Counted from the stretch's first letter, positions 8,347 to 15,708 are shown. The stretch is 19,828 nt of DNA from an uncultured Barnesiella sp. (GCA_904502265.1 CAJGDT010000009.1:1-19828); one strand, 5' to 3'. Notes: generated by a model from the sequence alone, not told the origin. Translations and numbers: made by a program.

Positions 8347-9372
8347 TTAGTGCATTATCTTGAACACCAATTCGCGTATCATCTCACCCTCTGTGGTATT
8401 GTTTGTAGCACCAATACCCTTCGAACGGGCATCGTATTGGCGCAATAGAGCTATGATATCGATGCACTTAAATGCATTGTAACTGCGCATAGCTGTTACA
8501 TAATCACGTGCTTGAAAGGTTGAACGTAACTTCAGTTCTTGCATCAATCCCTGTTCGCTTTTATCGGGTGCAAAATAGGCAATCATTAGGTTGGCAAAGA
8601 AGCCAAACAATACACTGATGGTTACGACCATCGGGTTGTTCTTGGGGTTGCGCTCGAAATAATTTACTATCTGCGTTGCCTTATACACGTTGCGGGTAAC
8701 GATGGCATTAAGAAGCTCAAAATTGTTGAAGTCCTTGCTTACACCTACATTGCGTTCAACATCATCGGGGGTGATACGTATATTACCCTCTCCCATCGAT
8801 ATACGCAGTTTGTCCAACTCGCTTGTAAGGCGGTTGAGGTCGCTACCAATAAAGTCGGCCAGCATTTGCATAGCCTTAGGCTCTATGGTGCGTCCGCTAT
8901 CGGCTACATAGTTGTTGATAAAGGCTGGTAATTGGTTGTCATATAGTTTCTTTGACTCATACAATACTCCTACCTGCTCTATCTCACTCAGTATCTTCTT
9001 ACCCTTAACGGTGCCATGCTTGTGGTTAATGACAAGTACTGTGCTGTCGAGAGGTTGTTTGAGGTAGAACGACAACATCTCGATGTTGGGAATCTGTTGC
9101 GCCTCTTTTACAACAACAAGTTGTCGGGCAGCCATCATGGGGTATCGCTTGGCGGCATTTACCACCACGCCATAGTTGGCCACATCGGCTCCGTACATGA
9201 TGGTCTGGTTGAAGTCGCGCTCATCGTCGGTCAGTGCATGCTTGATGATAGCTTCGGTAATGAGGTCAATAAAATAGCTCTCCTCGCCCATCAAGAAATA
9301 GACGGGCTTGAAGTTGCCACTGCGTATATCACGCAGTATTTCAAGATATTGATTTGCATCCTTCTTTGCCAT
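8347..9372 (-). CDS. holA: DNA polymerase III subunit delta (HolA)
   Basis: Clamp-loader delta subunit, which opens the beta sliding clamp ring during replication. The 341 aa are the normal length. The N-terminal segment NFKPVYFLMGEESYFIDLI (residues about 16-34) is the family's conserved opening. The central TIEPKAMQMLADFIGSDLNRL region and LDKLRI match the lid domain, and the C-terminal all-helical collar domain carries FFANLMIAYF and YNAFKCIDIIALL. Like other delta subunits it lacks a functional Walker A motif, consistent with a non-hydrolysing subunit. It is convergent with the PorT-like gene (36 bases apart, with only a weak GCGTT/AACGC hairpin at 8326-8343) and divergent from the HsdR-N gene, the arrangement commonly seen in Bacteroidales. 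Confidence 0.93.
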   Translation of the reverse strand: MAKKDANQYLEILRDIRSGNFKPVYFLMGEESYFIDLITEAIIKHALTDDERDFNQTIMYGADVANYGVVVNAAKRYPMMAARQLVVVKEAQQIPNIEMLSFYLKQPLDSTVLVINHKHGTVKGKKILSEIEQVGVLYESKKLYDNQLPAFINNYVADSGRTIEPKAMQMLADFIGSDLNRLTSELDKLRISMGEGNIRITPDDVERNVGVSKDFNNFELLNAIVTRNVYKATQIVNYFERNPKNNPMVVTISVLFGFFANLMIAYFAPDKSEQGLMQELKLRSTFQARDYVTAMRSYNAFKCIDIIALLRQYDARSKGIGATNNTTEGEMIRELVFKIMH

Positions 9373-9395
9373 GTTGCAAAAGTTTTACCTCATTA

Positions 9396-9427
9396 TTTGC
9401 ACAAAACCGATGATTGATGTAATTTTG
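9396..9427 (+). promoter_or_regulatory. Bacteroidota-type promoter for the HsdR-N protein
   Basis: TTTG (9396-9399), 20 bases, then TAATTTTG (9420-9427): a complete match to TTTG-N20-TAnnTTTG. The start site is expected near 9434, about 40 bases before the ATG at 9475. Its -7 element abuts that of the minus-strand holA promoter. Confidence 0.75.
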
Positions 9428-9429
9428 GG

Positions 9430-9460
9430 TAAAATTACACATAAGATTACTAACACGCAA
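9430..9460 (-). promoter_or_regulatory. Probable promoter for holA, facing the HsdR-N promoter
   Basis: On the minus strand TTG (9460-9458) is followed after 20 bases by TAATTTTA (9437-9430), one mismatch from TAnnTTTG. The predicted start near 9423 lies within the plus-strand -7 element. The two -7 elements form the inverted repeat TAATTTT-GGGT-AAAATTA (9420-9437). Confidence 0.55.
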
Positions 9461-9474
9461 GTTTTTTGGAAAAG

Positions 9475-9933
9475 ATGATAGAGCTGAATTTGCCCACCTA
9501 CCCCTATCGCTTACGTCGCAATGCCGATGGCAACATTGCCATATGGGATGCTACTCGGCGTAGATATGTGGTGCTTACTCCCGAGGAGTGGGTACGTCAG
9601 CACTTTGTGGCTTTTCTTGTTGCGCATAGAGGTTTTCCGGCCGGACGCATAGGTAACGAAATTTCTCTTACACTCAACGGTATGCCCCGTCGTTGCGACA
9701 CCATTGTGTACGATGCGCAAGGCAACCCTTTGGCCCTTGTTGAGTATAAGGCTCCTCATGTTGCCATTACTCAAGACACATTCAATCAGATAGTAAGGTA
9801 CAATTCTCAGTTCCTTGTATCCTATATCATCGTATCCAATGGACTCTCGCACTATTGCTGTCGTATCGACTACACATCGCGCACACATACATTCTTGCCC
9901 GAAATTCCCACCTACGACGACATGTTGCGATAA
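9475..9933 (+). CDS. Stand-alone HsdR N-terminal-like PD-(D/E)xK protein
   Basis: A 152-aa protein matching the type I restriction enzyme R N-terminal domain family (HSDR_N_2). From the ATG at 9475 the PD-(D/E)xK signature is intact: Asp75 in RRCDTIVYD, then Glu90-x-Lys92 in LALVEYKAP, and a following Gln in FNQIVRYN. The conserved lead-in YVVLTPEEWVRQHF is also present. The frame is open to a TTG at 9466, but ATG 9475 (MIELNLPTYPYRLRR) is the better start. There is no helicase domain and no hsdM or hsdS nearby, so it is not a restriction system. The family occurs as a single gene beside holA in Bacteroidales and its role is not established; a housekeeping nuclease-like DNA function is conceivable. 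A dedicated promoter lies upstream and a strong terminator downstream. Confidence 0.88.
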   Translation: MIELNLPTYPYRLRRNADGNIAIWDATRRRYVVLTPEEWVRQHFVAFLVAHRGFPAGRIGNEISLTLNGMPRRCDTIVYDAQGNPLALVEYKAPHVAITQDTFNQIVRYNSQFLVSYIIVSNGLSHYCCRIDYTSRTHTFLPEIPTYDDMLR

Positions 9934-9975
9934 AATCTCCACAAGGGGACGTGGGGAGTGACTATTAATACGCCA

Positions 9976-10011
9976 ACGCGCGACAGTTTCTATAATAAAA
10001 CTGTCGCGCGT
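9976..10011. terminator. Strong hairpin terminator between convergent genes
   Basis: A perfect 14-bp stem, ACGCGCGACAGTTT (9976-9989) with its complement (9998-10011), encloses an 8-base loop. Five bases later on the plus strand comes a CTTTTTTT run (10017-10023), so it best ends the HsdR-N transcript. It sits 42 bases past the rng stop and may act in both directions. Confidence 0.8.
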
Positions 10012-10053
10012 GCGTACTTTTTTAAAGAATAAGTGAGCTTGTATAATGCCTTA

Positions 10054-11634
10054 TCAGGCCTTTATTTCCACCTCTTCTTTCATGTCGAGTTCGTTGCGCT
10101 CGCGATCGAAGAATCGGTATTCGAGCATGGCGAGCGACTGGTCGGGGATAATCTTGAAACGGAACGAATACTTGGCTTTCCATTTCCATTTCAAAGAAAA
10201 CAATCCACCCTTGTCGAGATAGGCTGCTACATAAGGATGCACATGTAGCGTGAAGTCGGGTTTCTTGAGTTTGAGTACCATGTATGCTATCTTATCCTCA
10301 AGACGGTCGGTAAATAGCATCGATGGCTGGATAATTCCTTTGCCGTGGCATGTTGGGCACTCTTCGCTTGTGGTAATGTCGAGTGCGGGTCGCACGCGTT
10401 GGCGAGTAATTTGCATAAGACCAAATTTGGTAAGCGGAAGGATATTGTGCCGAGCGCGGTCGTTGGCCATCAATTCTCGCATACGATCGTATAGGCGCTG
10501 ACGGTTGTCGGCATCGGCCATGTCGATAAAGTCAATGACAATTATACCGCCCATATCGCGCAGACGTAGTTGGCGTGCTATCTCTTCGGCAGCGTTGAGG
10601 TTTACCTCTATAGCATTGCTCTCCTGGTTGGTAGCATTTTTTGATCGGTTGCCACTATTTACATCGATAACATGCAGAGCCTCAGTGTGCTCAATGATGA
10701 TGTATGCTCCGCTCTTGAACGATACAGTTTTACCAAATGATGATTTTACTTGTTTTGTCAGCCCGAAGTTGTCAAATATAGGCAGTTCACCTTCGTATTG
10801 CTTGACGATACCTGCCAATTCGGGGGCTATAATGCTTACGTAGTTGTGTATTTGCTGATATGCAGCACGGTCGTTTACGTAGATACTCTCGAACGATGGG
10901 CTGAATATATCACGCAACATGCCAACCGCACGGCTTGTCTCTTCGTAAACAAGTGCGGGGGCTTTTTCTTTTTTGCGTACACACTCGATGCTCTCTTCCC
11001 AACTCTTTACGAGCGACTTCATCTCGTTGTTGAGCTCGGCAACGCGCTTGCCTTCGGCAACGGTGCGCACAATAACGCCGAAGTTTTTCGGCTTGATGCT
11101 TTGAATAAGTTGTCGCAATCGAGCGCGTTCTTCGCTCGATTTGATTTTCTGCGATACAGATACTTTGTCGGCAAATGGTATGAGTACCAAAAAGCGGCCG
11201 GCAAAAGAGATTTCAGCTGTAAGACGAGGTCCTTTGGTAGAGATGGGCTCTTTGGTTATTTGTACCAAAATCTCCTGCCCTACGCTGATTGCATCTGCAA
11301 TAGTTGATTCTTTCTCAAGAGGTTTCTGCATTGTAAACTTCGAAAGGGCAATATTCTTTTTACCTTCTCCTCGCTGAGTCTTGGTGTAGACTGCCGAAGT
11401 GGTAAAGTTAGGACCCAAGTCGAGATAATGCAGAAAAGCATCCTTTTCGTAACCTACATCGACAAATGCAGCATTGAGACCCGGCATCAACTTTTTGACA
11501 CGACCAAGATAGATGTTTCCTACCGCATATGATGTGTTATGCGGCTCTTTTTGCAACTCCACGAGACGTTTATCTTCGAGTAGCGCAATGGAAACCTCTT
11601 TGGGTTGTACGTCAATTACGAGTTCCGATGACAT
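10054..11634 (-). CDS. rng: Ribonuclease G / RNase E-family endoribonuclease
   Basis: Endoribonuclease for rRNA processing and mRNA decay in the cytoplasm. The 526 aa match RNase G length, with no long RNase E scaffold tail. The S1 RNA-binding domain is at about 37-130 (GNIYLGRVKKLMPGLNAAFVD, EILVQITKEP). The 5'-sensor/RNase H-like part follows. The catalytic metal ligands align with RNase E Asp303 and Asp346 as Asp324 in HVIDVNSGN and Asp368 in VIDFIDMAD. LRLRDMGG precedes the second, and CPTCHGKG (Cys426/Cys429) is the zinc-link. It ends in a tandem TGA-TAA. It lies downstream of HU and the 29-codon gene, as is common in Bacteroidota. A terminator hairpin separates it from them, and I find no convincing -33/-7 pair of its own, so it may depend on readthrough or an atypical promoter. 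Confidence 0.95.
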   Translation of the reverse strand: MSSELVIDVQPKEVSIALLEDKRLVELQKEPHNTSYAVGNIYLGRVKKLMPGLNAAFVDVGYEKDAFLHYLDLGPNFTTSAVYTKTQRGEGKKNIALSKFTMQKPLEKESTIADAISVGQEILVQITKEPISTKGPRLTAEISFAGRFLVLIPFADKVSVSQKIKSSEERARLRQLIQSIKPKNFGVIVRTVAEGKRVAELNNEMKSLVKSWEESIECVRKKEKAPALVYEETSRAVGMLRDIFSPSFESIYVNDRAAYQQIHNYVSIIAPELAGIVKQYEGELPIFDNFGLTKQVKSSFGKTVSFKSGAYIIIEHTEALHVIDVNSGNRSKNATNQESNAIEVNLNAAEEIARQLRLRDMGGIIVIDFIDMADADNRQRLYDRMRELMANDRARHNILPLTKFGLMQITRQRVRPALDITTSEECPTCHGKGIIQPSMLFTDRLEDKIAYMVLKLKKPDFTLHVHPYVAAYLDKGGLFSLKWKWKAKYSFRFKIIPDQSLAMLEYRFFDRERNELDMKEEVEIKA

Positions 11635-11710
11635 AAATTTGTATTTGGGTTACTTTTCTAAGGGACATTGTTGTTGGCTTGCCCCTTTTGAGCCTTAGTA
11701 GTAAATCAAG

Positions 11711-11756
11711 AAAAGAACAAACTTAATGACAAAACTATCAGTAAGTTTGTTCTTTT
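11711..11756 (-). terminator. Terminator after the HU / 29-codon gene transcript
   Basis: A perfect 15-bp inverted repeat, AAAAGAACAAACTTA (11711-11725) with its complement (11742-11756), encloses a 16-base loop. On the minus strand the 3' arm ends GTTCTTTT and is followed by CTTG, an A-rich/U-rich intrinsic terminator form. It begins 46 bases after the stop of the 29-codon gene and lies 76 bases before the rng start, so it should separate or attenuate rng expression. Confidence 0.7.
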
Positions 11757-11802
11757 TCTACGATTGCATTTTTGAAAGTTTGTCAATCAAAAGAGAAATA
11801 TA

Positions 11803-11892
11803 TTATTTCTTTTTGTGACGATTCTTTCTCAATCTTTTTTTACGTTTGTGAGTGGCCATCTTGTGACCTTTTCTTTTCTTACCGTTAGGCAT
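11803..11892 (-). CDS. 29-aa highly basic small protein, probably ribosome- or RNA-associated
   Basis: ATG at 11892-11890 opens 29 codons ending at TAA 11805-11803: MPNGKKRKGHKMATHKRK, then KRLRKNRHKKK. About 60 percent of the residues are Lys, Arg or His and there is no acidic residue. It has neither a signal peptide nor a hydrophobic segment. The spacing (42 bases after the HU stop, its own terminator after it) and the gene order HU-small ORF-rng argue that it is a real gene. From memory, near-identical small ORFs occur at this place in many Bacteroidota and often go unannotated. Composition fits a ribosomal protein of the bTHX type or another small rRNA-binding protein. Bacteroidota ribosomes are reported to hold extra small basic proteins, but I cannot say from sequence alone that this is one of them. 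Confidence 0.75.
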   Translation of the reverse strand: MPNGKKRKGHKMATHKRKKRLRKNRHKKK

Positions 11893-11934
11893 AGTTGTAT
11901 ATTTTAAGTGTTCAAAAATTTATTTACTTCTTTC

Positions 11935-12207
11935 TTATTTTACCTCGTTCATGAAAACCTTAGCGGGCTTGAATGCGGGAATATTGTGTGCGGGGATGAT
12001 GATGGTAGTCTCTTTAGAGATATTACGTGCTGTCTTTTGTGCGCGTTGTTTAACAATAAAGCTACCAAAACCTCTCAAATATACATTTTCGCCTTTGCTC
12101 AATGAGTCTTTCACGGTCTCCATGAATTTCTCGATTGTTTCAAGAACTACTGTTTTCTCAATACCAGTGCTTTTCGAAATCTCGTTTACGATGTCAGCTT
12201 TTGTCAT
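11935..12207 (-). CDS. HU-family DNA-binding protein
   Basis: Nucleoid-associated, DNA-bending dimer of 90 aa, the standard HU/IHF length. The N-terminal helices MTKADIVNEISKSTGIEK and the LRGFGSF turn (44-50) are typical. The beta-arm reads QRAQKTARNISKETTIII and ends PAHNIPAFKPAK. At the arm tip, where classical HU and IHF have RNP with a DNA-intercalating proline, this protein has RNI. That substitution suggests weaker kinking; to my knowledge it is frequent in Bacteroidales HU and so is not a local defect. It has its own strong promoter at 12261-12291 and is followed by the 29-codon gene and then rng. Confidence 0.94.
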   Translation of the reverse strand: MTKADIVNEISKSTGIEKTVVLETIEKFMETVKDSLSKGENVYLRGFGSFIVKQRAQKTARNISKETTIIIPAHNIPAFKPAKVFMNEVK

Positions 12208-12260
12208 TGTTGTAACGTTTTACGATTATATAATATTTTTTTTCTAATTTTTTTGGATTG

Positions 12261-12291
12261 CAAAGATATTGCTTTTTTATTGTATTTCAAA
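12261..12291 (-). promoter_or_regulatory. Bacteroidota-type promoter for HU
   Basis: On the minus strand TTTG (12291-12288), 19 bases, then TATCTTTG (12268-12261): full agreement with TTTG-N19-21-TAnnTTTG. The expected start is near 12254, giving a leader of about 47 bases. The surrounding 12208-12411 is very A/T-rich and holds no gene. Confidence 0.75.
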
Positions 12292-12411
12292 GGTTTAATG
12301 AGTAAAAAATCGTCTTATGATTAAATATTCATTCTCAATATCCGCAAAACGGATGCAAATATAGTGTTTTTTTTCGACTTAAGCTATTTTTTAGAGTGAG
12401 TTTTTGGTCTT

Positions 12412-13803
12412 TTATAGAGGGATTTTTTTGCAATAATAGTCGTATAAAGTCATTACTTCGCGCACATAGGTAGTTGTTTGCCTTCCTCTGAAGTATCCAA
12501 ATCGGCATACTTCGTCGCTGTAATACTCAGGATTGGCTTTCATGCATATTGTTTCTTCTACTTCATTGTACCATAATTGTGGATTTTTGCCATATTTTTT
12601 GGCGAGTGCCATGGCGTCAAAAATATGTCCTAACCCCGAGTTGTAGGCAGCAATAACAAATTTGAGCTTTTCTTCTCGATCATCAATACTTATGAGGCTT
12701 TGTTCTATCTCTCGTAATACCTGCACGGCAACCCTTACATTGGGGCTGTTCATTGTTATACTATCCATGCCAAGACCAAATATCTCGGCAGTCTTAGGCA
12801 TCAACTGCATGATGCCTCTTGCTCCTACCCACGATACAACAGTACTATCAAATCGTGATTCATGATAGGCCATCGCTGCGAGCAATCGCCAGTCCCAATT
12901 GATGGTTTTGGCTTCACGTTTGAAAATATCATCAAATGGCGATATGCGACCTTCGGTTATCGATAGTATGGCATTATCTCCTGTTTGTTTCTTTGTTTCG
13001 AAGTATCGCTTGTTTATGGCCTTTATCTCATCGCTTTCGTAGTTGCATTCCATCCATTTATCGATAGCTTGTGCAAGGTGTGTCGAGTGTTTGCGAACAG
13101 CCCATTGTGAGCGCTGCGGAAAACCAACCTTTACATATATGTCGAGGTTGTTGTAATAGGTGTTATTGATACGTGCAAGGTTGCTGTCGGCTAACGTAAA
13201 GTCGATTGTTCCTTGCGATACCATTTCTATAAGATCCTCTGTCACAAGTGTGTCGTGGTCGAGATAGCATATATTGATGCCTCCACCTAATTCTTTGTTG
13301 AGGTTTGTAAGTCGAGTTTCGTATTTTGAACCTCTCTCAATATACACATCATGTCCTATGAGTTCTGTTACATCGGAAATAGGATTATTGTTGCGTTGTA
13401 TTAATACTTGTTCGGTTATATTTTGCGGGCCACAATGTATAACCTCCGCTTTGGTGCTGTCGGTAATAGGTATGTCGTATGCTACAATATCACCAATACT
13501 GTCGCTGAGCATTTGTAATAGCATTGTGGTGTTGGGGGCAACTATAACCTTGAGGTTCAAACCATTGTCGTTGGCAAATCGCTTGATAACTTCATATTCA
13601 TATCCCCTCTCCTCTCCTTTGTAGTAGAAATAAGATGTAGAGCCTGACAAAGTGAGTACACGCAATTCGCCACGATTCATGATTGTATCGAGTTCATTGA
13701 TGTTGTTATCTACTTGGTGCGTGTTGCTACAGCTACATGTAATAATACAGATAGCCATTATGAAGGCGCATGCAATAGTATGTATTATATATGTGTATTT
13801 CAT
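12412..13803 (-). CDS. MltF-like lytic transglycosylase lipoprotein with solute-binding domain
   Basis: Peptidoglycan lytic transglycosylase of the MltF architecture, 463 aa from the preferred ATG at 13803. An upstream in-frame ATG at 13848 would place 15 polar residues before the signal peptide and the hairpin at 13822-13854 inside the coding region, so it is rejected. The signal sequence MKYTYIIHTIACAFIM is followed by ITCSCS, a plausible lipobox with the lipid-bearing Cys at 25 (Cys23 is the alternative). Residues about 45-270 resemble a family 3 solute-binding domain (ELRVLTLSGSTSYFYYKGEERGYEYE, GTIDFTLADSNLARI). The SLT domain follows with catalytic Glu315 in MAYHESRFD, then GARGIMQLMPKTAE and AAYNSGLGHI. 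In MltF of other bacteria the first domain binds muropeptides and controls activity. It probably sits in the outer membrane. It lies downstream of udk across an 82-base gap containing a strong hairpin. Confidence 0.92.
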   Translation of the reverse strand: MKYTYIIHTIACAFIMAICIITCSCSNTHQVDNNINELDTIMNRGELRVLTLSGSTSYFYYKGEERGYEYEVIKRFANDNGLNLKVIVAPNTTMLLQMLSDSIGDIVAYDIPITDSTKAEVIHCGPQNITEQVLIQRNNNPISDVTELIGHDVYIERGSKYETRLTNLNKELGGGINICYLDHDTLVTEDLIEMVSQGTIDFTLADSNLARINNTYYNNLDIYVKVGFPQRSQWAVRKHSTHLAQAIDKWMECNYESDEIKAINKRYFETKKQTGDNAILSITEGRISPFDDIFKREAKTINWDWRLLAAMAYHESRFDSTVVSWVGARGIMQLMPKTAEIFGLGMDSITMNSPNVRVAVQVLREIEQSLISIDDREEKLKFVIAAYNSGLGHIFDAMALAKKYGKNPQLWYNEVEETICMKANPEYYSDEVCRFGYFRGRQTTTYVREVMTLYDYYCKKIPL

Positions 13804-13821
13804 GGACTCTATATTATAAAT

Positions 13822-13854
13822 AGAGGGAGTGCGAAACTCTCTTCGCATCCCTCT
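13822..13854 (-). terminator. Hairpin between udk and mltF-like gene: terminator or attenuator
   Basis: Arms AGAGGGA (13822-13828) plus TGCGAA (13830-13835) pair with TTCGCA (13842-13847) plus TCCCTCT (13848-13854). This makes 13 bp with one bulged base (13829) and a 6-base loop. On the minus strand the stem is followed by ATTTATAATATAG, a weak U-tail like that of the hairpin at 93-136. It ends 18 bases before the ATG at 13803, so any transcript of the next gene starting upstream must pass through it. Confidence 0.6.
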
Positions 13855-13885
13855 GTGTTGTTATCTTACATGAATCTCTGCAAAA

Positions 13886-14500
13886 TTATTTTCTTTTGAG
13901 TTTGTGTGAGATATAATCTTTCATCATTTCGATCGCCACTTTGTTGTGTCCACCTTGCGGTATTATTAAATCGGCATAACGCTTAGTGGGTTCAATATGT
14001 TGCAAGTGCATTGGGCGTAGCACCTTTTCATATCGTTCTATCACCATGTCTACTGTACGACCGCGCTCAATAATGTCGCGATTGATGACACGAATGAGGC
14101 GTTCATCACTATCGGCATCGACAAAGATCTTCATGTCAAGCATGTTGCGTAACTGCTCATCGCAGAGGATGAGTATACCCTCTACTATAACAATATCGCG
14201 AGGTTCAACATGTACGGTTTCAGGTTGGCGAGTACATGTGAGGTATGAGTACGTAGGTTGTTCAATGGCTTTGCCTGCTTTGAGTTGCTTGAGTTGTTCA
14301 ACGAGCAACTCCCACTCGATAGCTGCCGGCTCGTCAAAGTTGAGTTTTAGCCGCTCTTCCAATGGCAAGTGACTGCTATCGCGATAGTACGAGTCTTGAG
14401 GTATCACAGCAACCTCACCCTCGCAAAAGCTTTCGATAATCTTGCGGACTACTGTGGTCTTGCCTGAGCCTGTTCCGCCGGCTATACCAATGACCATCAT
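13886..14500 (-). CDS. udk: Uridine kinase (Udk)
   Basis: Phosphorylates uridine and cytidine to UMP and CMP in pyrimidine salvage, in the cytoplasm. The 204 aa are the usual length. The P-loop GGTGSGKT is at 8-15. IPQDSYYRD at 33-41 is the conserved DSYY substrate-site motif, and NFDEPAAIEW follows. DIVIVEGILIL is the Walker B-like strand. IFVDADSDERLIRVINRDIIERGR is the lid region, and KRYADLIIPQGG closes the domain. The first two codons are both ATG; either could start. It lies 26 bases downstream of purM on the same strand, so purine and pyrimidine genes share the recQ-lepA-purM-udk transcript. Confidence 0.95.
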   Translation of the reverse strand: MMVIGIAGGTGSGKTTVVRKIIESFCEGEVAVIPQDSYYRDSSHLPLEERLKLNFDEPAAIEWELLVEQLKQLKAGKAIEQPTYSYLTCTRQPETVHVEPRDIVIVEGILILCDEQLRNMLDMKIFVDADSDERLIRVINRDIIERGRTVDMVIERYEKVLRPMHLQHIEPTKRYADLIIPQGGHNKVAIEMMKDYISHKLKRK

Positions 14501-14526
14501 CGTTGTATATATCTTATATTAAATGA

Positions 14527-15693
14527 CTAATATACAAAGCGACCCTTTTCTGATTCGATAATCAACTCGTTGTGGTCACATTCTTCTACTCTACCCACAA
14601 TTTGTGCCTCAATACCAAAGCTTTGCGCAATCTCAATAACTTGGGCTGCATCTTCGGGCGATACATACACTTCCATACGATGACCCATATTGAAGACTTT
14701 GTACATCTCTTTCCAATCAGTACCCGATTGCTCTTGAATAGTGCGGAACAATGGAGGAATGGGGAATAAATTGTCTTTGATGACACGCTTGTTCTCCACA
14801 AAATGCATTACTTTGGTTTGTGCACCACCTGAGCAGTGTACCATACCGTGTACACGAGGACGCATAGCATCGAGCAATTTCTTGATAACAGGTGCATAAG
14901 TGCGTGTGGGCGAAAGTACTAATTTGCCGGCATCAATGTCTACGCCCTCTACACTGTCAGTGAGTTTTAATCCGCCCGAGTAAACCAACTCGTCGGGTAC
15001 TGCATTGTCGTAGCTCTCAGGGTAGTTTTTAGCCAGATACTTGGCAAATACGTCATGACGAGCTGATGTCAATCCGTTGCTTCCCATACCACCGTTATAC
15101 TCTTTCTCGTAATTAGCTTTACCATATGAAGCCATACCTACGATAACATCACCGGCAGCAATGTTGGCATTGTCTATCACATCGCTACGACGCATGCGGC
15201 ATGTTACTGTACTATCTACGATGATTGTACGTACCAAGTCGCCCACATCGGCTGTTTCGCCACCTGTTGCATAGGCATTTACACCCATCTCACGTAACTC
15301 GGCAAGCAACTCCTCAGTTCCATTGATAATAGCCGAGATTACCTCGCCGGGAACAAGGAGTTTGTTACGACCTATAGTAGACGAAACCAAGATATTGTCA
15401 GTAGCACCTACGCAGAGTAAGTCGTCGATATTCATGATAAGAGCATCTTGTGCAATACCCTTCCATACCGACAAGTCGCCTGTCTCTCTCCAATACATGT
15501 ATGCAAGTGACGATTTAGTACCTGCACCGTCAGCGTGCATGATGTTGCAATACTCTTCATCACCACCCAAGATGTCGGGGATGATCTTACAGAATGCACG
15601 AGGATATAATCCTTTGTCTATGTTCTTGATGGCGTTGTGTACATCTTCTTTTGATGCCGATACGCCACGCAAATTGTAACGTTGGTCGCTCAT
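14527..15693 (-). CDS. purM: Phosphoribosylformylglycinamidine cyclo-ligase (PurM, AIR synthetase)
   Basis: Closes the imidazole ring in purine synthesis, converting FGAM and ATP to AIR. The 388 aa are somewhat longer than enterobacterial PurM (about 345), as usual in Bacteroidota. The ATP/FGAM-binding motif MHADGAGTKSSLAYMY (52-67) includes the D-G-x-G-T-K signature. QDALIMNIDDLLCVGA (82-97) and ATGGETADVGDLVRT are the other conserved AIRS blocks. The C-terminal AIRS_C domain includes MVHCSGGAQTKVMHFVENKR and MGHRMEVYV. It starts 15 bases after the lepA stop and ends 26 bases before udk, indicating co-transcription. Confidence 0.95.
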   Translation of the reverse strand: MSDQRYNLRGVSASKEDVHNAIKNIDKGLYPRAFCKIIPDILGGDEEYCNIMHADGAGTKSSLAYMYWRETGDLSVWKGIAQDALIMNIDDLLCVGATDNILVSSTIGRNKLLVPGEVISAIINGTEELLAELREMGVNAYATGGETADVGDLVRTIIVDSTVTCRMRRSDVIDNANIAAGDVIVGMASYGKANYEKEYNGGMGSNGLTSARHDVFAKYLAKNYPESYDNAVPDELVYSGGLKLTDSVEGVDIDAGKLVLSPTRTYAPVIKKLLDAMRPRVHGMVHCSGGAQTKVMHFVENKRVIKDNLFPIPPLFRTIQEQSGTDWKEMYKVFNMGHRMEVYVSPEDAAQVIEIAQSFGIEAQIVGRVEECDHNELIIESEKGRFVY

Positions 15694-15708
15694 ATTTTTT
15701 AAATTGTA

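Noticed and set aside
9466..9474. TTG start for the HsdR-N protein adding MEK
   Set aside because: ATG at 9475 gives the natural MIELNLP start and better spacing from the promoter; there is no ribosome-binding signal favouring TTG.
9475..9933. Remnant of a type I restriction-modification locus
   Set aside because: No hsdM, hsdS or helicase fragments flank it, the domain is complete with its own promoter and terminator, and the single-gene form beside holA is usual in this lineage.
10750..11307. 185-codon open frame antisense to rng
   Set aside because: It lies entirely within the S1 and central regions of rng, which is well supported; it has no promoter or domain pattern.
12340..12354. ATCCG-CAAAA-CGGAT hairpin after the mltF-like gene
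   Set aside because: Five base pairs with no U-rich tail on the transcribed strand; likely chance in A/T-rich DNA.
12356..12363. Second -7-like element (TATATTTG on the minus strand) upstream of HU
   Set aside because: No TTG occurs 19-21 bases upstream; the complete promoter at 12261-12291 is a better explanation.
13804..13848. Upstream ATG adding 15 residues to the mltF-like protein
   Set aside because: It would put a polar stretch before the lipoprotein signal sequence and start inside the hairpin stem.
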